This document shows positions 50,858 to 58,918 of a stretch of DNA of 64,000 nucleotides, piece after piece (position 1 is the stretch's first letter; the number at the start of each line of letters is the position of its first letter). Below the pieces are notes generated by a model that saw only the letters and a program-made list of their open reading frames with translations, was not told the origin of the DNA and did not search any database. Source of the stretch: Morganella morganii (GTDB taxonomy: Bacteria; Pseudomonadota; Gammaproteobacteria; Enterobacterales; Enterobacteriaceae); NCBI RefSeq assembly GCF_019402645.1, contig NZ_VKKS01000001.1:557450-621449 (forward strand). The letters are read 5' to 3'. Made by a program: the position numbers and the translations under genes.

Positions 50858-53266
50858 ATGTATTTCATTTATGGTAAATGCTACCCCGGTATTACTGCAG
50901 AGCAGGCATTGAGCCTGCTGACAGATACACTGGATGATACGCTTAACCGGCAATTATCCGCGGAGAATGTGTTGACCTGCGCGGCATATTTTGTAAAACA
51001 ACTGGAGAATACAGCATTTTTGCCGGGACTTGATCCGGTGGTCAGAAAGGAAATTTACCACTTTTGCCGGCCAGATGCGCTGCGCTTCAAGCTGGAACAT
51101 GAGCTGGGTGATGCTCCTTTTTCATTACGCCGTTTCGATTTGTCACAACCGCACTTTGAAAGCTGGCGTCCGTTGGGTGTGGTGTTGCATATCACGCCGT
51201 CAAATGCAGAATCACTTCCGTTTCTGGCAATGGTGGAAAGTCTGCTGGCAGGCAATATTAACTGGCTCCGGCCAAGTACCAGTGAGCAGGGTCTGACGCT
51301 TGAACTGCTGCAGGCTTTTCTTGATTGTGATATGACAAATATACTGAAGGACTATGTCGCTATCCTGCCGGTGAATGCGGATGAGCTGGGTTTACTGATA
51401 GCACATGCGGATGGTGTTTCAGCATGGGGCGGCGATGGTGCATTGAATGCTATACGCAATCAGCTTCCCGGTGGCTGCCGATGGATACCGTGGGGTCATA
51501 AAATCAGCTTTTCCTGGCTGATTCCTGATGCGGTTGATGACAGTCAGATGGACGCACTGTCGGATGAAATTTGTCGTTTCGACCAGCAGGCATGTTCCAG
51601 TTCACAGGTCATATTTGTTGATACGGAGTCAGTGCCGGTGTTAACCGAGATTGGCGATCGCCTGGCGCAGGCTATGCAGCGCCGTTCAGGCTGTCGGCCA
51701 CATCCGGAACCGGATGAAAGGTCAGCGGCAGATATCACTTGTGCTCAGGCAATCAGTGAACTGGATATGATTTTTACCGGTGCGGATAATCAGCACTGGA
51801 GTGGTGAGACCTGGCGGATACTTTTGCAAAATAAGGCCGGACTTGAGACTTCGCCGCTTTACCGCACGTTACTGTTACGTCCGATGCCCCGTCATAAAGT
51901 GATTCAGACTTTACGCCCGTGGCGTACTTATCTGCAAACCTGCAGCCTGGCGGCAACAGAAAAGGATACTGCCTGTCTCAGCCAGCTTTTATTGGCTGCC
52001 GGCGTGAATCGTATTACAACGCTTGCAGGTATGCATGCCGGTTATAGCGGTGAACCGCATGATGGCGTATCCGGATTGAGCCGGTTGATGCGCAGGGTTA
52101 CAGTCACCCTCGGTACTGACACATTATCGGGACTTGCGACACTTGATCTTCCGGCCCCTGCTCCCCGTTTTCCCGCAGATCAGCCGGTTATGGATAAATC
52201 TGCCTTCATTGAAAATACGATTCAACCCGGCGCAGAACTCTTTTTCCGCAGCGGGGGCAGCAGTGGTATACCTAAACTGGCAGGCTTTACATATCGTGAT
52301 TACCACCTTCAGATGCAAGCTGCTGCCGATGGAGTGTTTGCTGCCGGCCTCGATCCGGTAAAGGATAAAGTACTGAATCTGATGTATGCAGGGAGTCTGT
52401 ATGGCGGTTTACTCAGTTTCTTCACCGTACTCGACAAAGCCGGTGTTATGCATTTCCCTATGGGGGGACCTCATGATGATAATTATGAAGAAATTGCTGC
52501 AACGATTGTCAGTCAGCAGGTTAACACTCTGCTTGGTATGCCCAGCACGCTGAACCAGTTATTCAGGCAGCAGGAAACATTGCTGCGCAGCTATGGTGGT
52601 ATCCGCAAGTTACTGACCAGCGGTGAACATATAGGAGCCGGACAGCGTGAGTTTTTTAAAGGATTTGGTGTTGAAACAATTTGTTCTGCATTGTATGGCT
52701 CTGTGGATGCCGGACCACTAGGACACAGTTGTAAAGCGAGTCCTGAGGGGGTATTCCATCTGATGGCAGATATTCAGTGGCTGGAAATTGTCGATACGGA
52801 GTGTGATAAACCCGTCAGGCCGGGGGAAGCAGGCCGTCTGCTGTTTACTTCCCTGGCCCGTGAAGGTCATAACGTCGTCCGCTACGATATCGGAGATCTC
52901 GGCCGTTGGGTGGAGGGTCCCTGTGACTGCGGTGCACTAACCCCCCGTTTTGAGCTGTTGGGCCGCCATGGCAATCTGATCCGTATCGGCTCGGTATTCA
53001 TTCCGGTACAGGAACTGGCGACGCTGGCAGAAGTCCCGGTGCAATTCATACTTGAGCACAATCAATCCGAAGGACTGGAACGTATCTGTGTTCTGGCGGA
53101 GGGGGATGCTATTGAAGTGCAGAATCGCATCAGCCGATATCCTGAGCTTAACATGGTTCTCGAGTCAGGATTATTGGAGATTGAAGTGACCAGCTGTTCG
53201 TTGAGCGCATTTGAACGGCATCCACGGAGTGGTAAAACACCGCTTGTCATTGATAAACGCCGCTGA
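50858..53266 (+). CDS. LuxC-like acyl reductase fused to a PaaK/LuxE-like adenylation domain
   Basis: A two-domain protein of 802 residues. The N-terminal part (about 1-430) is a LuxC acyl-CoA/acyl-protein reductase: RPLGVVLHITPSNAESLPF (104-122), AWGGDGALNAIR (189-200), catalytic Cys246 in FDQQACSSSQ, and the closing HDGVSGLSRLMRRV. This family reduces a thioester to aldehyde with NADPH. The C-terminal part (about 450-802) is a PaaK/CoF synthetase-type adenylating domain: RSGGSSGIPK loop (464-473), ALYGSVDAGPLG near 611, VRYDIGDLGRWV near 674, and a small C-terminal subdomain. One base separates it from the LuxE-like gene; AAGGA precedes the ATG. The N-terminal LuxC and C-terminal ligase may channel an acid to an aldehyde. 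Confidence 0.82.
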   Translation: MYFIYGKCYPGITAEQALSLLTDTLDDTLNRQLSAENVLTCAAYFVKQLENTAFLPGLDPVVRKEIYHFCRPDALRFKLEHELGDAPFSLRRFDLSQPHFESWRPLGVVLHITPSNAESLPFLAMVESLLAGNINWLRPSTSEQGLTLELLQAFLDCDMTNILKDYVAILPVNADELGLLIAHADGVSAWGGDGALNAIRNQLPGGCRWIPWGHKISFSWLIPDAVDDSQMDALSDEICRFDQQACSSSQVIFVDTESVPVLTEIGDRLAQAMQRRSGCRPHPEPDERSAADITCAQAISELDMIFTGADNQHWSGETWRILLQNKAGLETSPLYRTLLLRPMPRHKVIQTLRPWRTYLQTCSLAATEKDTACLSQLLLAAGVNRITTLAGMHAGYSGEPHDGVSGLSRLMRRVTVTLGTDTLSGLATLDLPAPAPRFPADQPVMDKSAFIENTIQPGAELFFRSGGSSGIPKLAGFTYRDYHLQMQAAADGVFAAGLDPVKDKVLNLMYAGSLYGGLLSFFTVLDKAGVMHFPMGGPHDDNYEEIAATIVSQQVNTLLGMPSTLNQLFRQQETLLRSYGGIRKLLTSGEHIGAGQREFFKGFGVETICSALYGSVDAGPLGHSCKASPEGVFHLMADIQWLEIVDTECDKPVRPGEAGRLLFTSLAREGHNVVRYDIGDLGRWVEGPCDCGALTPRFELLGRHGNLIRIGSVFIPVQELATLAEVPVQFILEHNQSEGLERICVLAEGDAIEVQNRISRYPELNMVLESGLLEIEVTSCSLSAFERHPRSGKTPLVIDKRR

Positions 53267-53303
53267 ATAACTACCGTTTGTTTAATTATAAGGATATATA
53301 AAC

Positions 53304-54593
53304 ATGACAAAGCAAGAAATGAATATTTCCGGCGATGCAGTCTTATCGCTGACACAGCTTGTGGAGTTTGCCCGTCAGCACTCCCCTTACTACGCCCGGC
53401 ATTACCGGCATGTTCCGCAGAGTGGCTGGCATATCGGTGATTTGCCATTGGTTAACCCCGTTGATTATTGGGACGGAAGCAGCGGACTTACCCATTGGCC
53501 GGTTCTGACCGGCCCTGTCTCGGATGGTATCGTGTTCAAAACCGGCGGCACGACCGGTGCCAGCAAACTGTCCGTTTATACCCGCAGTGAATGGTGTTCA
53601 TTTGTCACCAGTTTCGGTCGCAGCATGGCAAGTCAGCTTCAGCCCGGTGACCGTGTGGCGAATCTGTTTTTCGCCGGAGATCTTTATGCCAGCTTTTTAT
53701 TTATTCATGGCGCTCTTACTCACATGGATATACCGGTATGCGAGTATCCTTTCAGCAGTGTCACTGAGCCGGAAATATTAGCAGATCAGCTCCGTCAGAA
53801 TAAGGTCAGTGTCCTGGCCGGTATTCCGGCCACGTTATTACATTTTGCTGCGAAAATCACCGGGCAGCAACTGCCTGACATTACGCTGATTCTATTCGGC
53901 GGTGAGAGCATATTTGAAGAACAATTGTTGCTGTTTAAACAAGTGTTCCCTAATGCTCGTGTTGCTTCTGCCGGATGTGCCAGTGTTGATGCGGGTTTGA
54001 TTGGTGCCGCTTCTCCGGAGTGCCTTGCCGGGGAGCACCGGGTTTTTGAACCTGAGACTATTGTTGAGATTATTGATGAAGTAACCGGGGAATCTATTCT
54101 TGAGGAAGGACGTACCGGTATGCTGGTTATCACTAATCTGACGCGTAAACTCATGCCGCTGATCCGTTATCCGGTAGGCGATCTGGCGTCCTGGTGTGAA
54201 TCACCTGAAAAACCGGCACGTAAGTTTGTTTTACAAGGCAGGAGTTGTCTCGGACACCGTATCAGAGTGGGGTATGCATCTGTTTTTCCCGATGAATTTG
54301 ATGTGCTGATTACCGAAAAACTCGGCCGGCAGCGGTGGCAGATAATTCTGGAACACCACGAACACTGCAATCTGCTGACATTACGTATCGCCTTCCCCGG
54401 CAGTGATAGTCATGCGATTGCACTCTGTGATTCTATCAGGGAAAAGGATCATTCACTTACTGAACTGATCGAAGCAGGTCAGCTGCGAATTATTATTGAG
54501 TGGTGCGAACAGGATGAGCTTATCCGTAATACTCGTACAGGCAAATTGCAGCGTGTTACTGATCGCCGCATATATGTAAAAGAGAATACGTGA
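53304..54593 (+). CDS. PaaK/CoF synthetase-type adenylate-forming enzyme
   Basis: A 429-residue adenylating enzyme related to phenylacetate-CoA ligase and CoF synthetase. Seen: the ligase start HSPYYARHYRHV near residue 26, ATP loop FKTGGTTGASKLS (78-90), GIPATLLHFAAKITG near 171, FGGESIFEE near 195, SAGCASVDAGLIG near 222 and RYPVGDLASW near 290. It resembles the C-terminal domain of the previous gene and could be its paralogue. No acyl carrier protein gene is present nearby. AAGGA lies 9 bases before the ATG; the 3' end overlaps the GNAT gene start. Substrate unknown. Confidence 0.8.
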   Translation: MTKQEMNISGDAVLSLTQLVEFARQHSPYYARHYRHVPQSGWHIGDLPLVNPVDYWDGSSGLTHWPVLTGPVSDGIVFKTGGTTGASKLSVYTRSEWCSFVTSFGRSMASQLQPGDRVANLFFAGDLYASFLFIHGALTHMDIPVCEYPFSSVTEPEILADQLRQNKVSVLAGIPATLLHFAAKITGQQLPDITLILFGGESIFEEQLLLFKQVFPNARVASAGCASVDAGLIGAASPECLAGEHRVFEPETIVEIIDEVTGESILEEGRTGMLVITNLTRKLMPLIRYPVGDLASWCESPEKPARKFVLQGRSCLGHRIRVGYASVFPDEFDVLITEKLGRQRWQIILEHHEHCNLLTLRIAFPGSDSHAIALCDSIREKDHSLTELIEAGQLRIIIEWCEQDELIRNTRTGKLQRVTDRRIYVKENT

Positions 54594-55489
54594 AAATGAC
54601 CATTATCCGAAATTTTCTGGCTGATGACGCTGAAGGTGTCAGTGAACTGTTTCGTGAGGTGTATGGTGATCGCTACGTTTATTCTGATCTTTATGTGCCC
54701 ACTATGATTGCTCTGAATAATGCAAAATGCCACTGGTACAGTGCAGTTGCAGTAAAAAATAGCCACATTATAGGTCATGCGGCGTTGTGGATGAACGATA
54801 ACGCTTCCTGTGCCGAACTGGCGATGTTCGCGACGCATCCTTCGGTCCGGCATCGTGGTTTGGCGACAAAACTGGGGATGTATCTCTGTAATGAGGCACA
54901 TAAAAAGCATCTGACCACGCTGACAATAAAAATGGTATGCAGCCATCCTTACTCACAGCAACTGGCAAAAAAACTGGGTTTTCATACCACTGCGTTGTTA
55001 CGGGATTATATTGTATCACCGTTTGAACCGGAAGCCCGCGAGAGTGTTATCCTGGGTGTACAGGCTTTACAGTCACGGCCTGTCCCTCAAATAGTGGAAA
55101 TGAAAGGCCAGCATCGCTGGTTGTCGTTCCTAAGTACGACATTCGGTCATACACAACCTGCTTCTTGTGAAGATACTGCTTCACCGCTGGATATTACTGA
55201 TATCGGTGAGCGTATCGAAGTCACCCTTCATCGGTTAACCAACGGGGTTATAGAGGAGATAAGCCGTCTTCCGCATAGCAGGCTTATCTATCTGCGTGTC
55301 CGGATCAACAGTATGTTGCCCGGGGCGCTTTCTGCTCTTTATCGGGCGGGTTACCGGGATATGGGTCTGATACCTGATAACAAAAAGGGATGGTTTTGGT
55401 TGTTTCAGCGGGGTTTCAGACAACAAAATCTCCGGTTATTTTGTCCGGTGGCCGGAGAATTTGAAACATATTCATTTTCAGCCCGGTGA
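54590..55489 (+). CDS. GNAT-family acyltransferase with an extra C-terminal half
   Basis: A 299-residue protein. The N-terminal half (about 1-150) is a GNAT fold: FLADDAEGVSELFREVYGD, beta-strand IGHAALWMN, and the acetyl-CoA loop AMFATHPSVRHRGLATKLG (about 81-99). The C-terminal half, beginning near residue 150, may be a second, degenerate GNAT-like unit: it ends with LSALYRAGYRDMGLIP, reminiscent of the last GNAT helix and strand. The GTG at 54590 overlaps the previous stop by 4 bases and has a GAGA ribosome binding site; an ATG two codons downstream is an alternative. Its 3' end overlaps fau by 12 bases on the other strand. Acyl donor and acceptor unknown. Confidence 0.75.
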   Translation: MKMTIIRNFLADDAEGVSELFREVYGDRYVYSDLYVPTMIALNNAKCHWYSAVAVKNSHIIGHAALWMNDNASCAELAMFATHPSVRHRGLATKLGMYLCNEAHKKHLTTLTIKMVCSHPYSQQLAKKLGFHTTALLRDYIVSPFEPEARESVILGVQALQSRPVPQIVEMKGQHRWLSFLSTTFGHTQPASCEDTASPLDITDIGERIEVTLHRLTNGVIEEISRLPHSRLIYLRVRINSMLPGALSALYRAGYRDMGLIPDNKKGWFWLFQRGFRQQNLRLFCPVAGEFETYSFSAR

Positions 55490-56119
55490 ATCGTGATTTC
55501 TGCCGGGGTTATCTGCCTCTCGTTCAGACCACTGCCAGCGGCGTGATGGTGTGATCACTTCCGGCAGTGGGACATCCCATTGTGCGGCGGGGAGTTCACT
55601 GACCTGCTGGCAATCATGTGCCAGTCCGACCGGGTAAAACCCTTTCTTCTGCCAGTCTGTCAGAGTGCGGTCATAAAACCCGCCCCCCATCCCGAGACGC
55701 TCTCCTTTTTCATCAAAAGCCACCAGCGGAATAAACATGATATCCAGTTCCTGCGGCGGTAATACCTGCGTGACATCCAAAGCGGGTTCTGAAATTGAAA
55801 ATTTGTTTTTAATCAGCGGGGTATCAGGGCGATAAGCAAGAAATAACAGATGATGGCGGCTGAACGGATGAAGAACCGGTAAAAATACCCGTTTTCCCTG
55901 TGACCACAGCCACTCTGTCAGCGGACGGGTATCAATCTCGCCGTCAAAAGAGAGAAACAGGGCGATATTATTGGCACTGCCTATATCCGGATGATGAATG
56001 ATTTGCTGAACAATGTCTTGTGCGGCAGCGGCCTGCTGCTGCGATGTCAGCGCACGGCGCTTGTTGCGGATTAACTGACGCAGATGATGCCGTGATTGTA
56101 ACAGCGGGTCATGAGTCAT
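55478..56119 (-). CDS. fau: 5-formyltetrahydrofolate cyclo-ligase
   Basis: Converts 5-formyl-THF to 5,10-methenyl-THF with ATP. It has 213 residues (E. coli YgfA/Fau 182, so this copy has extra residues mainly at the C-terminus). Conserved: RQLIRNKRRALT near the start, FLSFDGEIDTRPL near 55 and the GERLGMGGGFYDRTL phosphate loop near 138. It follows the 6S RNA gene on the same strand, as in E. coli where the two share a transcript. The ATG lacks a clear ribosome binding site. Its last 12 bases are shared with the convergent GNAT gene. Confidence 0.93.
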   Translation of the reverse strand: MTHDPLLQSRHHLRQLIRNKRRALTSQQQAAAAQDIVQQIIHHPDIGSANNIALFLSFDGEIDTRPLTEWLWSQGKRVFLPVLHPFSRHHLLFLAYRPDTPLIKNKFSISEPALDVTQVLPPQELDIMFIPLVAFDEKGERLGMGGGFYDRTLTDWQKKGFYPVGLAHDCQQVSELPAAQWDVPLPEVITPSRRWQWSEREADNPGRNHDSPG

Positions 56120-56156
56120 AGTAAAATCAGCGAAATATCAGAAGGCAGATAAGAGA

Positions 56157-56339
56157 GAGGTCTCCAAGATGCCGTCGCAGGCTGTAACCCTTGAACCCTT
56201 GGTTCAAGGTGAACGCGGTGTTGCTTCCATTAGGCTGCCTGAACGAATCAGGTATGCTCACCGGTGACAAATCACCACATTCTGTCTGTATCAATATCGG
56301 CTCAGGGGACTGACCCGCAGACAAACATCTCAGAGAATT
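56157..56339 (-). ncRNA. ssrS: 6S RNA
   Basis: About 183 bases on the minus strand, the length of E. coli 6S RNA, which binds sigma-70 RNA polymerase in stationary phase. The 5' end reads CTCTGAGATGTTTG, then CAGTCCCCTGAGCCGATAT; the 3' part contains ACCTTGAACCAAGGGTTCAA and GGTTACAGCCTGCGACGGCA, close to the E. coli sequence. The two ends pair (TCTGAGATG with CATCTTGGAGA region) to form the closing stem, and the central bubble faces are present. It lies between zapA and fau as in E. coli. Ends are placed by alignment from memory, plus or minus a few bases. Confidence 0.93.
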
Positions 56340-56372
56340 TTGTGAACTTCGTTTAACGTTGTTCTTAAACTT

Positions 56373-56400
56373 ATTGTATGAAATCGGGCTGAGATTGCAA
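56373..56400 (-). promoter_or_regulatory. Possible ssrS promoter
   Basis: On the minus strand TTGCAA (56395-56400) and TACAAT (56373-56378) are separated by 16 bases, and transcription would start about 27 bases before the mature 6S end, giving a short precursor. Confidence 0.45.
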
Positions 56401-56447
56401 CCTAATTTCGAAATATTTTTTGTCTAGTGACTGATTTATAAACAATT

Positions 56448-56777
56448 TTATTCAATAGGTGTTACCTGGCGCTCAGTGATTCGGGTTTGGTCATGCAGCG
56501 CCTGCTCGATAGTCTGCTGTAACAGTTTTATCTTTTGTTCCATGTTATAGGCATAATCGCGCGTTTTCAATTTTTCTTGTGCCAGTTCGTGACAAATATT
56601 TAACGCGACGATGAAAACAAGCTGTTCTGTGTTAGACACCCGGCTGCGTTCTTTCAGGTCCTGTAACCGTTGTTCAAGCTCCGCAGCAGAAGCGAGCAGA
56701 GCTTCTCTTTGTTCCGGTGGACAATTAACGCGCATGGAACGCCCGAATATCTGGATATCAACGGGTTGTGCAGACAT
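56448..56777 (-). CDS. zapA: Cell division protein ZapA
   Basis: Small coiled-coil protein, 109 residues as in E. coli, that crosslinks FtsZ filaments and stabilises the Z-ring. The N-terminal globular part ([20 protein letters not shown]) is followed by a long helix from about residue 60 onwards ([19 protein letters not shown], then the Gln/Lys-rich coiled coil). It is divergent from ygfB, with ssrS downstream. Confidence 0.96.
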   Translation of the reverse strand: MSAQPVDIQIFGRSMRVNCPPEQREALLASAAELEQRLQDLKERSRVSNTEQLVFIVALNICHELAQEKLKTRDYAYNMEQKIKLLQQTIEQALHDQTRITERQVTPIE

Positions 56778-56926
56778 GAAATCTTCCTTTGGTTCTGCAA
56801 CAGGATATTATCCTGTGTGACGTGAATTGTGTACGTTATAGCAGCAGGCCGCAGCCCTTATCTGGCACAGCGGCGCCTCTTGATGGTAGCATATCATGAA
56901 CTGAAACCCGACTGGTGAGCAAAATA

Positions 56927-57508
56927 ATGACCCCGGATAAAACACTGCCCGATTTTAAAACACTTGATGAACTTTTGCGTCAGCAGGCCGTCGCCATGAC
57001 CGCGTCAGAGATGCACGGCCTGATCACGGGTCTGCTCTGCGGCGGTAACACAGATGAGAGCTGGCTGGCACTGATTCACGACCTGACCAACGAAGGCATG
57101 GCATTTTCACAGGTTCTGGCACAGCCGCTGCGTGCTCTCTTTAATACCACATTTGAACTGCTTGATGATACCGAATGTCAGTTTAATTTACTGCTGCCGG
57201 ATGATGAAGCGGGTGTGTTTGCCCGGGCTGATGAGCTGGCCGGCTGGGTCAATCATTTTTTATTAGGCCTGGGTGTGGCGGATCCGAAATTCAGTGATCG
57301 CAAGGAAGTGAAAGAAATTGTCACTGATCTGCGGGAAATCGGCATGCTGGGCTATGATGAAGCGGAAGATGCCGAAGAGCTGGCTGACGCGCTGGAAGAA
57401 GTGATCGAGTATGTCCGCGTTGCCGTGCAGCTGTGCTATATCTCGCTGGCGAAGCCGCGCAGCGCACAAACGGCTGATGCACCGGAACAAAAACCGACAT
57501 TACACTGA
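56927..57508 (+). CDS. ygfB: UPF0149 family protein YgfB
   Basis: A 193-residue protein of the YgfB/YecA-like family, exact function unknown. The MHGLITGLLCGGN block (residues 29-41), HDLTNEGMAFSQVLAQPLR, LAGWVNHFLLGLGV and EEVIEYVRVAVQLC are close to E. coli YgfB, and the tail EQKPTLH is nearly identical. The ATG at 56927 fits the family spacing before MHGL and has GGTGAG 7 bases upstream; a GTG at 56915 is an alternative. First gene of ygfB-pepP-ubiH-ubiI. Confidence 0.93.
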   Translation: MTPDKTLPDFKTLDELLRQQAVAMTASEMHGLITGLLCGGNTDESWLALIHDLTNEGMAFSQVLAQPLRALFNTTFELLDDTECQFNLLLPDDEAGVFARADELAGWVNHFLLGLGVADPKFSDRKEVKEIVTDLREIGMLGYDEAEDAEELADALEEVIEYVRVAVQLCYISLAKPRSAQTADAPEQKPTLH

Positions 57509-57595
57509 TATATCTGAATCTGTCCGCAGCAGATAATCTGCGGCACACTGAACCATCAGATTCCTGAATCATCACACAGTACAAGGAAAGAGGGT

Positions 57596-58915
57596 ATGAA
57601 TAAACAAGAATTTATCTCACGCCGTCAGGCATTGCTGGAAAAAATGGCACCTGCCAGCGCAGCGGTTTTTTTTGCGGCACCTCCGGCACAACGCAATGCG
57701 GACAGTGATTATCCCTACCGTCAGCACAGTGATTTTCTCTACCTGACCGGTTTCAGCGAGCCGGAAGCGGTACTGGTACTGATTAAAAGTGATGAAACCC
57801 ATAACCACAGTGTGTTGTTTAACCGGGTTCGTGATCTGACAGCGGAAATCTGGTTCGGCCGCCGTCTCGGCCAGGACGCCGCGCCGGAAAAACTGGGTGT
57901 TGACCGCGCACTGCCGTTTGATGAAATCAATGAACAGCTCTGCCAGTTGCTGAACGGCCTCGACACCCTCTATTTCGCGCAGGGCGAAATGGCGTATGCC
58001 GATACTATTGTCTTTAATGCCCTCGACACACTGCGCCGCGGCAGCCGCCGCAATCTTTCTGCTCCGGCCACCATTATTGACTGGCGGCCGATCGTCCATG
58101 AAATGCGTCTGTTTAAATCCCCGGCGGAGCTGGATATCATGCGCCGGGCCGGGAAAGTCAGCGCACTGGCACACACCCGCGCGATGAAAAAATGCCGTCC
58201 GGGCATGTACGAATACCAGTTACAGGGTGAAATTGAACACGAATTTGTCAGTAACGGCGCGCGTTTTCCGTCCTATAACACCATTGTCGGCAGCGGCGAG
58301 AATGGCTGTATTCTGCACTACACCGAAAACGAATGCCGGATGAAAGACGGCGATTTGGTGCTGATCGATGCCGGATGTGAAATTGAAGGTTATGCCGGGG
58401 ATATTACCCGTACTTTCCCGGTGAATGGCAAATTCAGCAAAGAGCAGCGCGAAATCTATGATCTGGTGCTGGAAACCCTGGATGTTTCCCTCGAACTTTA
58501 CCGCCCGGGCACGTCGATTGCTGAGGTGACAGAGCGCGTGGCGGAAATCATGACCGAAGGGCTGGTAAAACTTGGCTTACTGTCCGGGGATGTGCCGCAT
58601 TTGATCGAGACCAAAGCATACCGCGCCTTTTTCATGCATAGTCTCAGCCACTGGTTAGGACTGGATGTGCATGATGTCGGCCAGTACGGCACAGAACGCG
58701 ACCGCATCCTGGAGCCGGGCATGGTACTGACCATCGAACCGGGGCTGTATATCGCGCCGGATGCGGATGTGCCGGAAGCATATCGCGGCATTGGTGTCCG
58801 TATTGAGGATGATATTGTCATCACGGCGGACGGCAACGAAAACCTGACCGCGTCAGTGGTCAAAACCGCAGATGATATTGAAGCGCTGATGGCGCAGGCA
58901 AAACAGGCTGAATAA
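57596..58915 (+). CDS. pepP: Xaa-Pro aminopeptidase P
   Basis: Cytoplasmic manganese aminopeptidase that removes N-terminal residues before proline. It has 439 residues (E. coli 441). The pita-bread fold is marked by VLIDAGCEIEGYAGDITRTFPV (metal ligands Asp near 260 and 271), HSLSHWLGLDVHDVG with the metal and proton-shuttle histidines near 350-361, and the final GLYIAPDADVPE and GVRIEDDIVIT glutamates. AGGAAAGAGG precedes the ATG. It is 3 bases ahead of ubiH. Confidence 0.97.
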   Translation: MNKQEFISRRQALLEKMAPASAAVFFAAPPAQRNADSDYPYRQHSDFLYLTGFSEPEAVLVLIKSDETHNHSVLFNRVRDLTAEIWFGRRLGQDAAPEKLGVDRALPFDEINEQLCQLLNGLDTLYFAQGEMAYADTIVFNALDTLRRGSRRNLSAPATIIDWRPIVHEMRLFKSPAELDIMRRAGKVSALAHTRAMKKCRPGMYEYQLQGEIEHEFVSNGARFPSYNTIVGSGENGCILHYTENECRMKDGDLVLIDAGCEIEGYAGDITRTFPVNGKFSKEQREIYDLVLETLDVSLELYRPGTSIAEVTERVAEIMTEGLVKLGLLSGDVPHLIETKAYRAFFMHSLSHWLGLDVHDVGQYGTERDRILEPGMVLTIEPGLYIAPDADVPEAYRGIGVRIEDDIVITADGNENLTASVVKTADDIEALMAQAKQAE

Positions 58916-58918
58916 TTA

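Noticed and set aside
49732-53266. A bioluminescence (lux) operon
   Set aside because: Only LuxC- and LuxE-type functions are present; no luxA, luxB, luxD or luxG-like genes lie in the window.
48434-55489. Prophage or transposon carrying the LuxE/LuxC block
   Set aside because: No integrase, transposase, tRNA target or terminal repeats were seen at either edge.
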